Shown: positions 9,016 to 16,826 of the stretch, piece after piece | How positions within the stretch are numbered: the first letter of the stretch is position 1 | Layout of the letters: every line of letters begins with the position of its first letter | Source: VAZQ01 sp963841705 | Lineage (GTDB): Bacteria > Pseudomonadota > Alphaproteobacteria > Rhizobiales > Xanthobacteraceae | Reading direction: 5' to 3' | Assembly (NCBI GenBank): GCA_963841705.1 | Contig: CAWJDY010000065.1 | Coordinates: forward strand, 41,717-105,716 | DNA length: 64,000 nt | Program-made: the position numbers and the translations under genes | Notes under the pieces: generated by a model | Seen by the model: only the letters and a program-made list of their open reading frames with translations | The model's database searches: none | Told to the model about the DNA's origin: nothing

Positions 9016-9193
9016 GAATTGCTCCCGCTGAACCACAGGAGCAGGTAATAAGAATATTATTTTTCGAACACGCAATACTTGGCTGCAAATAAGAAAAAAA
9101 TTGCTCCTTCGTCGCATAGTATGCAACGGCATTTCATATTTGCGAAGTTCCGCAGCAGCGATGACTAGAGTAGCGGTAAGCCCGGGCGCCTTG

Positions 9194-9221
9194 GTAGGGG
9201 CGGGTTTCAAACCGCCCCTAC
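9194..9221. repeat. GTAGGGGCGGGTTT palindromic repeat
   Basis: This is the second copy of the hairpin at 5240, with one C missing from the right arm. It lies in the gap between the 41-aa peptide gene and the enoyl-CoA hydratase stop. Confidence 0.75.
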
Positions 9222-9247
9222 GCCGGACGGTCAGAGGTTGTAGCTCA

Positions 9248-10042
9248 TCACCATCGTGCCGCGCGTTTTTCCGCGAACGACAGCAGTCCTTCGGCCGCTT
9301 CGGCAGATTGTCGCTTGCGGGCGTGAATCTCGATGAGGCGGTTGAATTTTGCCTCCTCCAAGGCGCTCCAGGATGATTCCATCGCGAGCGTCTTGGTCTG
9401 CGAGATCGCTTCCGGCCCATTCTGTAACAACTGCTCGACGACCCGCGCGCCGGCCGCTTCCAGCTCGGCAAGCGGTACCACCTGATGCACAAGGCCGATG
9501 CGGCGGGCCTCCTCGGCATCGAATCGCTCGCCAGTGAGCGCGTAACGGCGCACCTGGCGCACGCTGATGGCATCGTTGAGCTGCGGGATGATGATCGCCG
9601 CGGTCAAGCCCCAGCGTACTTCCGCTATCGAGAAAATCGATGTGTCGGCGGCGATCACCACGTCGCAGGCGGCAAGAATACCGGTGCCGCCTCCGAAGCA
9701 GGCCCCTTGCACCAGGGCCACTGTCGGCACCGGAGCAAGATTGAGCCGTTGCACGGCTTCGGCGGTGGCGCGAGAGGCACGCATGTTCTCCTCGGGCGAG
9801 GACATGCGCACCGCGTCGAGCCACTTGAGATCGGCACCGGCCTGGAAATGCTTGCCTTTGCTTTTGACAACGACTGCTCTCAGCCCGGCCATTGTCTCGA
9901 GAGCGTCAATCGCAGCCAACATGCTTTGGATAAAGTCGCCGTCATAGGCGTTGTTGACCGCAGGGCGGTTGAAAATCACCGATGCCACCTTGCGCGCATC
10001 GATCTCCAAAAGCACGGCACCGGCGTTGTTCGGATTGCTCAT
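9248..10042 (-). CDS. Enoyl-CoA hydratase/isomerase (crotonase) family protein
   Basis: This 264-aa crotonase-fold enzyme acts on an acyl-CoA. The two oxyanion-hole regions are present as KHFQAGADLKWLDAV and GACFGGGTGILAACD, and a possible catalytic Glu lies in SIAEVRWGL. The overall pattern resembles methylglutaconyl-CoA and related branched-chain hydratases, but specificity cannot be fixed by eye. The start ATG lies just after a short A/G-rich stretch. It is transcribed alone, divergently from the sensor kinase. Confidence 0.9.
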   Translation of the reverse strand: MSNPNNAGAVLLEIDARKVASVIFNRPAVNNAYDGDFIQSMLAAIDALETMAGLRAVVVKSKGKHFQAGADLKWLDAVRMSSPEENMRASRATAEAVQRLNLAPVPTVALVQGACFGGGTGILAACDVVIAADTSIFSIAEVRWGLTAAIIIPQLNDAISVRQVRRYALTGERFDAEEARRIGLVHQVVPLAELEAAGARVVEQLLQNGPEAISQTKTLAMESSWSALEEAKFNRLIEIHARKRQSAEAAEGLLSFAEKRAARW

Positions 10043-10265
10043 CTTGCACCTTCATCAAAAGAGGCGGGGAAATGATCGCATCCGCCAGGTCGGGGTCAAG
10101 CGCAAGCGAGGAGTTCAGCGATGTTTCGCCCTGAGGCGAACATTGAAGAGCTTGACGCCGGCGTAGCGACAAACTCCTGCCACGGGCACGAGATTGCATG
10201 CAACGTGCAGTCAACTCGCGGCACGCGTCCCGTGCTACAACGGAGCAGAACATCGAAGATGTGAC

Positions 10266-12155
10266 ATGCTGCAGAATCTGCGAGTGCGAGCCCAGGCGGA
10301 GTCGGTGCGGCGTTTGATGCATTCGATCTGGCTCGCCCTCGTGGTCGGCTGCATTTACTTGCTGTCGGCGCAGATGAGCCTCGCCCTGCTCACTCCCGAT
10401 GGCGTGGCTGTGTTCTGGCCGGCCGCCGGGGTCGCTGCGGGTACTCTGATCGCACTTGGCCCCAATGCGCGGTTGGGGGTCGCGGTTGGGACGATGGTCG
10501 CGACCGTGGTGGCCAATCTCCTGGGAGATCGAAACCTCCTAAGCTCCGCCGTCTTCGCCCTGTGCAATGCCGGGGAAGCCTTGCTGGCGGCAGGACTGAT
10601 CGAGCGCTACTTCGGCTGGCCTTTCACTCTTGATCGGCTGCGCCACGTGCTCGGCCTGCTCGGGGCAGCCATCATCGCAACCGCAATCTCCGGGATCGGC
10701 GGCACCCTGGGATTTACCTTCTTCCATCACACCACGGCACCGGTCTTTGTCACGTGGCATAACTGGTTTGCTTCCGACGCGCTTGGTATCGTTACGATCG
10801 CGCCGCTGGTGATCGGGCTCGCCTCGCTGCCGCGCGAGCTGCCGCCGCGCAGCGAGACCATCGAAGGGTTCGTCGCGCTGGCGTTGCTCATCGTGACGAG
10901 CGTCATCGTCATTGCATTGCCGCAGGGGCCGTGGACGACGGTCGTACCCATCGCGCTGCTGTTTCCGGTCCTCCTGTGGATCGCGGCACGCTGCCGCCCG
11001 CTTTTCGCGGCGGCGGCAGTCTTCATCGTAACCCTCGCAATTGTCGTCACCACCACCATCGGGATCGGTCGCTTCGGCGATCCCGGTGTTCCGATGGCTG
11101 ACCGCGTGCTTGCCGCTCGCGCCGGAATCCTCGCGGTCGCGTTGTGCGCATACGTGCTTGCTGCGCTGTTCGCCGAGCGACGGCAGCATGAAGCTGCGCT
11201 CGCGGAGAGCGAAGCCCGGTTGCAGGAGGCGCTCACCGCAGGTGCGGTCACGACATTCGTATGGGACGCAAGCACAAGCTCGCCACAGCGCAGCGCCAAC
11301 GCTGCGCAGATCCTGGGGTTCGACCCGCGGCAGAGCTTGAGCTCGAGCGGCTTTCTGGCGCGTGTGCATCCTGACGACCGCGAGCGCTTCAACGCGCTCG
11401 TGCGCGGTGTCACGCCCGAATGCCCTGCTTACACCGCCGCTTTCCGGTTCAAACGCCGCGATGGCCGGGAAGTCTGGCTTGAGGAAACAGCAAAGGCCGA
11501 GTTCGACGCCGTGGGCCGTCTTCTACGGCTCAAAGGGCTCACTCTCGACGTCACCGCGCGCAAGCTGTCCGAGGACCAGCAAACCCTGCTCATCGCCACG
11601 CTTGATCAACGCGTCAAGAATCTGCTGGCGCGCATTTCCGTCCTCACCAAAGACATGCGCCAAAGCAGTGATTCGGTCGACGGGTATGTTGAAGCACTCG
11701 GTCGGCGGCTTCAATCCATGGCCGATGCGCACGCGCTGCTCAGCCAGAATCGATGGGAAGGCGTTGACCTCGCCGAGCTCGTCCGCTGTCAGCTCGCGCC
11801 CAACGCGACAGATGCAAACGCAGTGATCGAGGGTCCGAAAGTCACTCTGACAGTCGCAACGGCGCAGGCGCTGGCCATGGTGCTGCACGAGCTCGTGACC
11901 AACGCCGCAAAATACGGTGCGCTGTCGACGCCGCACGGCCGCGTGGAGGTGAGCTGGAACCGCGGAACCGGCAAGGATGCGGCGACCCTGTCGCTCGCAT
12001 GGCGTGAGATCGGGGGGCCTCCTGTCGCAGCTTCACCCGACGGCAGATACGGTATCAGCGTCATTCGCGATCTCGTCCCGCAGGAGCTCCGCGGTTGGGT
12101 CGACCTCGCGTTCGCGCCGGACGGGGTTTGTTGCAAAATTCAGATTCCGCTTTAG
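10266..12155 (+). CDS. MASE1/PAS/HWE-family sensor kinase with His-to-Gln at the phosphoacceptor site
   Basis: This 629-aa protein has, in order, an N-terminal multi-helix MASE1 sensor (residues about 15-300, MSLALLTPDGVAVFWPAAGV), a PAS domain (about 335-445, FRFKRRDGREVWLEETAKAE) and an HWE/HisKA_2 kinase core. The ATP-binding N box HELVTNAAKYGALS and the later WRE are intact. In the H box, where the family reads (N/D)HRVKN, this protein reads LDQRVKNLLARI. The phosphoacceptor His is Gln at residue 448 (codon CAA, 11607-11609). It may therefore be inactive in autophosphorylation or act only as a partner. The ATG at 10266 was chosen because MASE1 follows directly. Confidence 0.88.
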   Translation: MLQNLRVRAQAESVRRLMHSIWLALVVGCIYLLSAQMSLALLTPDGVAVFWPAAGVAAGTLIALGPNARLGVAVGTMVATVVANLLGDRNLLSSAVFALCNAGEALLAAGLIERYFGWPFTLDRLRHVLGLLGAAIIATAISGIGGTLGFTFFHHTTAPVFVTWHNWFASDALGIVTIAPLVIGLASLPRELPPRSETIEGFVALALLIVTSVIVIALPQGPWTTVVPIALLFPVLLWIAARCRPLFAAAAVFIVTLAIVVTTTIGIGRFGDPGVPMADRVLAARAGILAVALCAYVLAALFAERRQHEAALAESEARLQEALTAGAVTTFVWDASTSSPQRSANAAQILGFDPRQSLSSSGFLARVHPDDRERFNALVRGVTPECPAYTAAFRFKRRDGREVWLEETAKAEFDAVGRLLRLKGLTLDVTARKLSEDQQTLLIATLDQRVKNLLARISVLTKDMRQSSDSVDGYVEALGRRLQSMADAHALLSQNRWEGVDLAELVRCQLAPNATDANAVIEGPKVTLTVATAQALAMVLHELVTNAAKYGALSTPHGRVEVSWNRGTGKDAATLSLAWREIGGPPVAASPDGRYGISVIRDLVPQELRGWVDLAFAPDGVCCKIQIPL

Positions 12156-12187
12156 CTCGGGGGCGGTCGCGCGATGCTGAGCCCGCC

Positions 12188-12964
12188 CTACGTGCTTGCG
12201 CCTTTTTCCGAAGTCAGCTGCAGCTTGTCGGCCATTCGCGCCAGGTCGGGCAATGACGCAGCGCGCATCTTCCTCATCACTTGACCGCGGTGGACCTTCA
12301 CCGTGATTTCGCTGACGCCCAGGTCTGCGGCGATCTGCTTGTTGAGGCGGCCGGTCACGACCAAAGCCATGACCTCGCGCTCGCGCGGGGTCAGAGCCTC
12401 GAAACGCGCGCGCAGCTCTGCCAGGGTTTTTTCAATCTCGAGCCATGCGCGGTTCCGCGCGAGTCCCACCTGAACTGCGTCAAGCAGGTCCTGATCTCGG
12501 AATGGCTTGGTCAAGAACTCGACCGCACCGCCCTTCATCGCCTGCACCGACATTGGAATGTCGCCGTGCCCGGTGATGAAGATGATCGGAAGCTGGCTGT
12601 TCTCCGTCGCGCGCTCGCGTTGGAAATCAAGGCCGCTTTGCCCCGGCAATCGGACGTCGAGAACCAGGCAGGCGGGTCCGTCGGGAGGAGGCGACTCGAG
12701 AAATTCGCCCACCGACTCGAGCAGTCTGACCTGAAAACCCACAGATCGAAGCAGGCTTCCGAGCGAGGCCCGGACGGCTGGATCGTCATCGATGACGATG
12801 ACCGTTGACGGCTGCTCGTCGTTCTTTATTTGACCAGGCACGCGTCTTCCCAGGCTTTGGTCAGACGCGTGTCTCCTCAGGGTTTGATCAGACACGTGTC
12901 TCCCCAGGCCGAGTAGGCCAGGGTCCGAGCATAGCGCGCTTGCCGTCACACGGATACGGCTCAT
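12188..12964 (-). CDS. FixJ-type response regulator (receiver + LuxR HTH)
   Basis: The conserved part has a receiver domain beginning STVIVIDDDPAVR with phosphoacceptor Asp in CLVLDVRLPGQSG and Lys in LTKPF, then a LuxR/FixJ helix-turn-helix (LTPREREVMALVVTGRLNKQ, SEITVKVHRGQVMRKM). The start is uncertain. ATG at 12964 gives 258 aa and an N-terminus with three 9-residue repeats. GTG at 12841, preceded by GGGAAGAC, gives 217 aa, closer to FixJ length. Its TAG stop lies in a GTAGGGCGGGCT repeat. The gene is convergent with the sensor kinase, its possible partner. Confidence 0.85.
   Translation of the reverse strand: MSRIRVTASALCSDPGLLGLGRHVSDQTLRRHASDQSLGRRVPGQIKNDEQPSTVIVIDDDPAVRASLGSLLRSVGFQVRLLESVGEFLESPPPDGPACLVLDVRLPGQSGLDFQRERATENSQLPIIFITGHGDIPMSVQAMKGGAVEFLTKPFRDQDLLDAVQVGLARNRAWLEIEKTLAELRARFEALTPREREVMALVVTGRLNKQIAADLGVSEITVKVHRGQVMRKMRAASLPDLARMADKLQLTSEKGAST
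12828..12908 (-). repeat. Three tandem 27-bp repeats at the 5' end of the FixJ-like gene
   Basis: Three contiguous 27-bp units occupy 12828-12854, 12855-12881 and 12882-12908. Read on the minus strand each starts CCTG and contains GA(A/G)GACRCG followed by TCAAA. The unit nearest the far end contains the perfect palindrome AGACACGTGTCT. If translated they give LGRHVSDQT, LRRHASDQS and LGRRVPGQI. They may instead be operator sites if the gene starts at the GTG at 12841. Confidence 0.75.
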
Positions 12965-13021
12965 GAGGACATTCCCGGATGCCGCTCCCAGGCCGCTCGC
13001 CGCCATTTGTCTGCCGTTTAA

Positions 13022-13183
13022 CTGCAGACGACCAAAGCTGGCGGGATGGGGATGGGCCTGGCCATCTACCGGTCGATACTGGAGACGCACGGGGGGCGGT
13101 TATCGGCCCGGGCCAACGAGCCGCGTGGCGCCGTTTTCGAGTTCGAGCTTCCGATCGAGCGCCTGGACGCGGTGGCGGCATGA
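13022..13183 (+). pseudogene. C-terminal remnant of a sensor histidine kinase
   Basis: Read in the frame starting at 13022 the sequence gives TTKAGGMGMGLAIYRS followed by ETHGGRLSARANEP and FEFELPIERL, then a TGA. This is the G2 box and end of a HATPase_c domain of a FixL/PAS-type kinase. A TAA lies immediately upstream in frame at 13019-13021, and nothing before it resembles a kinase. The gene has been deleted except for its last 50 or so codons. It lies between two response-regulator genes and may have belonged to one of them. Confidence 0.8.
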
Positions 13184-13333
13184 ATATTGCGCCGCAGCGC
13201 GAACGATACTCCCTACACCTTGGTATAGTCGCAACAGGCGTCAATTCCCGTTACATTAGGCGCACTGGTCCGTGCCAGCGCGCGACGACACTGGGGCGCT
13301 CCAGCACACAGGTGCGGAATCGCCGAGCTGGCA

Positions 13334-13729
13334 GTGAGAGAGAAACAGCGTCTTATTGCGATCGTCGACGACGACGAGTTGGTCCGCGAGGCTACCAAAG
13401 CTCTCATGCGGTCGATGGGGTTTGCGGCCGAGGCATTTGCGTCCGGGGAGGACTTCTTGCGCTCCCCCCATCTCGGTCAGACCGCGTGCCTGGTCACCGA
13501 CATCAACATGCCCGGGATGAGCGGACTCGACCTGCACCGCCATGTCTCGGCTCTGCCCGAGAGCATCCCGACGATTCTGATCACGGCCTATCCGAACGAC
13601 GGCGTTCGCGCGCGTGCGCTCAGGGCCGGAGTCATTGGTTACCTGATAAAGCCATTCAGCGAAGACGATCTGATTGGTCATGTCCGCTCTGCCCTGGATC
13701 GCGAGCGAGACGGCGGCAGCGCGTCCTAA
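13334..13729 (+). CDS. Single-domain response regulator
   Basis: This 131-aa protein is a receiver domain with no output domain. The acidic pair lies in IAIVDDDELVRE, phosphoacceptor Asp in CLVTDINMPGMSG, the Thr/Ser switch in ILITAYP, and Lys in YLIKPFSED. It starts at a GTG and its stop overlaps the stop of the convergent ECF sigma gene by two bases. It could be a phosphate sink or relay protein for a FixL-type kinase, possibly the one whose tail survives directly upstream. Confidence 0.88.
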   Translation: MREKQRLIAIVDDDELVREATKALMRSMGFAAEAFASGEDFLRSPHLGQTACLVTDINMPGMSGLDLHRHVSALPESIPTILITAYPNDGVRARALRAGVIGYLIKPFSEDDLIGHVRSALDRERDGGSAS

Positions 13730-14286
13730 GCTTGCGTCGGCACGCGATCCCCGCTGCCGACCACGGCGCTGAAAACGGCGTCTGCCTCGAAATATTCCGG
13801 GCCGTCGATGGACAACATGCGGGCGAGCTCGGTGCGCGCACGGTTGACTCGGCTCTTGACCGTGCCGACCGGACAGCCGCACTCGCTCGCTGCGTCATCA
13901 TATGAAAGCCCAGACGCTCCCACCAGCATGAGCGCTTCGCGTTGCTTGGGATCAAGCTTGGCGATCGCCGCGCAAAGCTCGTTGTATTCCACCGTGGCAA
14001 TCTGCTGCGGGCTTGTCGCTCCCGTCCCGCCCATGGCGTTGATCGCTCGGGAAAACCTGCGCTGACGCCGATATTCCGAGTAGAAGTGGTTGCGCAGAAT
14101 GGTGCACAGCCACGCTTCCATACTGGAACCCGGCTTGAACGAGCCAATGTTTCTGCAGGCGAGCAAGAGCGTACCCTGAACGAGGTCCTCTGCCTCTTCT
14201 GTGTTGCGGCAAAGCGAGATGGCAAAAGCGCGCAACTTGGGGATCGCTTCGATCAGCGGCTCTCGTACTGCTGGCTCGAGCGTCAT
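13726..14286 (-). CDS. ECF sigma factor, EcfG-like
   Basis: This 186-aa protein has the two ECF domains. Sigma-2 reads AFAISLCRNTEEAEDLVQGT with WLCTILRNHFYSEYRR. Sigma-4 reads LMLVGASGLSYDDAASECGC followed by VGTVKSRVNRAR. The sequence resembles the alphaproteobacterial general-stress EcfG group, which is controlled by the PhyR-NepR switch, but neither partner is visible nearby. The ATG at 14286 is preceded by GAGGAACG. It lies directly downstream of rpoH on the same strand with about 40 bp between them, so the two may share transcripts. Confidence 0.88.
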   Translation of the reverse strand: MTLEPAVREPLIEAIPKLRAFAISLCRNTEEAEDLVQGTLLLACRNIGSFKPGSSMEAWLCTILRNHFYSEYRRQRRFSRAINAMGGTGATSPQQIATVEYNELCAAIAKLDPKQREALMLVGASGLSYDDAASECGCPVGTVKSRVNRARTELARMLSIDGPEYFEADAVFSAVVGSGDRVPTQA

Positions 14287-14327
14287 GATCGTTCCTCGAT
14301 TGCGCAGATGCGGGCCAGCGCGCATGC

Positions 14328-15206
14328 CTAATGAAGCGCGAAGGAAGACTGCGGGTGGCCGATCGCGCTTTGCACGGCTCTCTGCACCTTCTGGAACGCA
14401 CGCGCTTCGATCTGGCGCACACGTTCGCGCGAGATGCAAAACCGGGCTGCCAGTTGCTCGAGCGTGGGCGGCTCGTCGGCGAGACGGCGTGCCTCGAAGA
14501 TGTGCCGCTCCCGGTCGTTTAGAACGGTGAGCGCCTCGCCCAACGCCTGCCTGCGGTTGTCGGATTCCTCGCTCTCCGCGAGCTGCGTTTCCTGATCGGA
14601 GCGCTCGTCCACCAGCCAGTCCTGCCACTCGCCGGAATCCCGGTCTTCGCGGATCTGCGCATTGAGCGAGACGTCGCCGCCGAGTCTCCGGTTCATCTCC
14701 ACCACGTCCTGCTCGGCGACGCCGAGGCGGGTCGCGATCAGCTTGACTTGATCGGGACGCAGGTCGCCTTCCTCCAGCGCCGAGATGCGGCTTTTCGCTT
14801 TGCGCAGGTTGAAGAACAACTTCTTCTGGTTCACGGTGGTGCCCATCTTCACGAGCGACCACGAGCGCAGGACATATTCCTGGATCGCCGCCTTGATCCA
14901 CCAGATGGCATAAGTGGCGAACCGAAAGCCCTTCTCCGGATCGAAGCGCCTGGCCGCATGCATCAGCCCGATATTGCCCTCGGAGATCACCTCGGTCATC
15001 GGCAGGCCGTAGCCGCGATAACCCATGGCGATCTTTGCGACCAGGCGCAGATGGCTGGTGACGAGCTTGTGCGCGGCATTGGCGTCGCCGTGCTCGCGCC
15101 AGCGCTTCGCCAGGGCGCATTCTTCCTCGGCTTCCAGCATCGGAAAGCGAAGGACTTCTTCCAGATACCGGTTCGTTCCCCCGTAAATCAGAGTTGCGCC
15201 TTGCAT
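14328..15206 (-). CDS. rpoH: RNA polymerase sigma-32 (heat-shock sigma factor)
   Basis: This 292-aa sigma-70-family protein has the RpoH signature. Region 2 contains GNIGLMHAARRFDPEKGFRF and YAIWWIKAAIQEYVLRSWSL, the RpoH box reads NQKKLFFNLRKAKSRI, and region 4 reads LTVLNDRERHIFEARRL with ISRERVRQIEARAFQ. GGAGG lies six bases before the second of two adjacent ATG codons (15206), which was chosen over 15209. It directs RNA polymerase to heat-shock promoters. Rhizobiales often carry several rpoH copies, so this may be one paralogue. Confidence 0.93.
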   Translation of the reverse strand: MQGATLIYGGTNRYLEEVLRFPMLEAEEECALAKRWREHGDANAAHKLVTSHLRLVAKIAMGYRGYGLPMTEVISEGNIGLMHAARRFDPEKGFRFATYAIWWIKAAIQEYVLRSWSLVKMGTTVNQKKLFFNLRKAKSRISALEEGDLRPDQVKLIATRLGVAEQDVVEMNRRLGGDVSLNAQIREDRDSGEWQDWLVDERSDQETQLAESEESDNRRQALGEALTVLNDRERHIFEARRLADEPPTLEQLAARFCISRERVRQIEARAFQKVQRAVQSAIGHPQSSFALH

Positions 15207-15634
15207 CATGGACCTCCGTCTCTGCGAGCGCGGCTTCACGCCAGAGCGCGAAGCCTCGTCTTCCAGCACGATTTGGTCACTCAACCGCGAATTCCTCAAT
15301 CGTACGGAGGTTGATCCAGGTCACCCAGTAGTTTCCGCGACACATACTCGCGTTTTGCATCCCTCATACTTTGGTTGCGATTGAGTTTGAGTAGGGTGGG
15401 TTAGCTGGACAAGTCGGCCCGTCGCTGGCCGACTTGTCCGGCGTAACCCACCAAAACCTGGGACGCATACGCAGCCCGACTGCCGGCTACCCGGCCTACT
15501 GGATCAGAAAAAATCAAAACCGATCTATTTGCAGCAATTCTGCGCAAGCCAAATCCGAGGGCGATGACCATTTCCAATCGCGGACAGGCCCATTAGCAGA
15601 GCGGCGGTCCGGTTCGCAGCTGCAAGAGGCACAC
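15207..15634. other. Gene-free stretch upstream of rpoH with one palindromic repeat
   Basis: The gap between rpoH and the 131-aa exported protein contains a GTAGGGTGGGTTAGC...GCGTAACCCACC hairpin at about 15393-15453, the same family as 4523-4583. No gene is supported. The rpoH promoter should lie here, but no convincing -35/-10 pair was identified. Confidence 0.6.
15393..15453. repeat. GTGGGTTAGC...GCGTAACCCAC palindromic repeat
   Basis: The outer arms GGTGGGTTAGC and GCGTAACCCACC flank an inner hairpin with GGACAAGTCGGC and GCCGACTTGTCC. The same architecture is found at 4523-4583, with a different inner arm. Confidence 0.75.
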
Positions 15635-16030
15635 ATGCTCGGCATCATTCTTGCGCTCACGCTTCTGGCATTCCCCGCGGCGGCGCGGGACCTTGGACAA
15701 TGGGGCAACCAGGCGCCGGAGGTGAGCAAATGGTTTCGAAGCCTGATGCAGCCGGACAGTCCGATGATGTCGTGCTGCGGCGAGGCCGACGCATATTGGG
15801 CAGACAGTTTCGGGGTGGATGAGGATCGCTATGTGGCCATCATCACCGACGAGCGCGAGGATTGGCCGCTGCGGCGCCCACACCGGAAGCCGGGAGAGAG
15901 AATTGTCATCCCGAACAACAAGATCAAATGGGATCAGGGCAACCCGACCGGGCATGGGATTATTTTCATCGGGGCTGCCGGACAGATCTATTGCTACGTA
16001 CCACCCGGCGGAGTTCTGAACGGGTCCTGA
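15635..16030 (+). CDS. Small exported protein of unknown function
   Basis: This 131-aa product begins with a signal peptide (MLGIILALTLLAFPAAARD). The mature part contains a vicinal Cys pair (PMMSCCGEADAYW) and the motif HRKPGERIVIPNNKIKWDQG. An AAGAGG ribosome site precedes the ATG; the open frame extends further upstream without homology. The CCGEAD pattern recurs in rhizobial exported hypothetical proteins. The function is unknown. It is transcribed alone. Confidence 0.75.
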   Translation: MLGIILALTLLAFPAAARDLGQWGNQAPEVSKWFRSLMQPDSPMMSCCGEADAYWADSFGVDEDRYVAIITDEREDWPLRRPHRKPGERIVIPNNKIKWDQGNPTGHGIIFIGAAGQIYCYVPPGGVLNGS

Positions 16031-16353
16031 AGACCGGCAAAAAAATCGCAATACTCCAATAATCGCAGCAATATCGAAAAACCAAATACCAACGCCCATT
16101 GGACGGTGTCGGTATGTCTTTTGGGCGGCTTCGAACATTTTGGGCGTTAGTCGCCAGTCCGTTCTCGTCCGCGATCCCATAAACCAAAGTACTACTGGTT
16201 TGATCCCGATCGCCTAGTCCGCTCCATTCTAAGTTCGAGCAACTCCTACCTCAGCATAGTTGTCGCGGTGTCGAAACCATCCGATCTATGAACTGCGATC
16301 TAAGCCTGGAAAGCGGAGATTATCGGCAACGAAGTTTTCAGTGGAGGCCACAT
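16031..16353. other. Intergenic stretch without a recognised gene
   Basis: About 320 bp separate the exported protein from the zinc-ribbon cluster. Base composition is more AT-rich than the surroundings. I see no conserved reading frame, terminator or repeat. It presumably holds the promoter of the three coupled genes that follow. Confidence 0.5.
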
Positions 16354-16542
16354 ATGAAATTCGTTCTGGTCAACGGTAGGTCTCCAACTCCACAGTCCTT
16401 CTGCGCGCTGTGCTGCGAGCCAATCGGCGAAAACTACCTGCGAGAGCTTACCTCACGTCTCTCCTACTGCGATCACAAGTGCTACCTCGGTCACTGCGAG
16501 GTCGCGGTCTCGGTCCTCACGCAACGTGCGAGGGCATCATGA
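16354..16542 (+). CDS. Small Cys-rich (zinc-ribbon-like) protein, 62 aa
   Basis: The 62-residue product starts at an ATG with GGAGG ten bases upstream. Its six cysteines cluster as FCALCCEPIG and YCDHKCYLGHC, which suggests a small zinc-binding fold. The following gene's ATG overlaps its TGA (ATGA), so the two are translationally coupled. Function is unknown. Confidence 0.7.
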   Translation: MKFVLVNGRSPTPQSFCALCCEPIGENYLRELTSRLSYCDHKCYLGHCEVAVSVLTQRARAS

Positions 16543-16826
16543 CAATGAACCAGGATACGAAACACGCTGTGAGCGGCGCCGTGCGGCGGCGTCAAGTCTG
16601 CGCGCATTGCGGCGGGCCATTCGGGATGGTGACGCACCGCTGGTGGGGCAGCAAGTTCTGCAAGCGCAGGTGCAAAGAAGCATATCTTCGAGAGATCATG
16701 CTGGACCGGGATGCGGTCCATCGCTGGTGCGGTTGGTTAGGCTTGATCTCGCCATTCGATCGTCACTGGAACAGAAGGGAAGCTGTGCTGCGGCCGTATA
16801 GAGCCACGCAGCGTTCGATCACCTGA
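16539..16826 (+). CDS. Small zinc-ribbon protein, 95 aa
   Basis: This 95-aa protein carries two zinc-ligand pairs, VCAHCGGPFGMV and KFCKRRCKEAYLRE, separated by a conserved THRWWGSK stretch. It resembles a family of short Bradyrhizobium hypothetical proteins. Its start overlaps the previous gene's stop and its own stop overlaps the next gene's start. This makes a chain of three overlapping genes that probably act together. Nucleic-acid binding is possible but unproven. Confidence 0.72.
   Translation: MTMNQDTKHAVSGAVRRRQVCAHCGGPFGMVTHRWWGSKFCKRRCKEAYLREIMLDRDAVHRWCGWLGLISPFDRHWNRREAVLRPYRATQRSIT

Noticed and set aside
12828..12908. CRISPR-like repeats
   Set aside because: The three units are contiguous with no spacers, and no cas gene is present.
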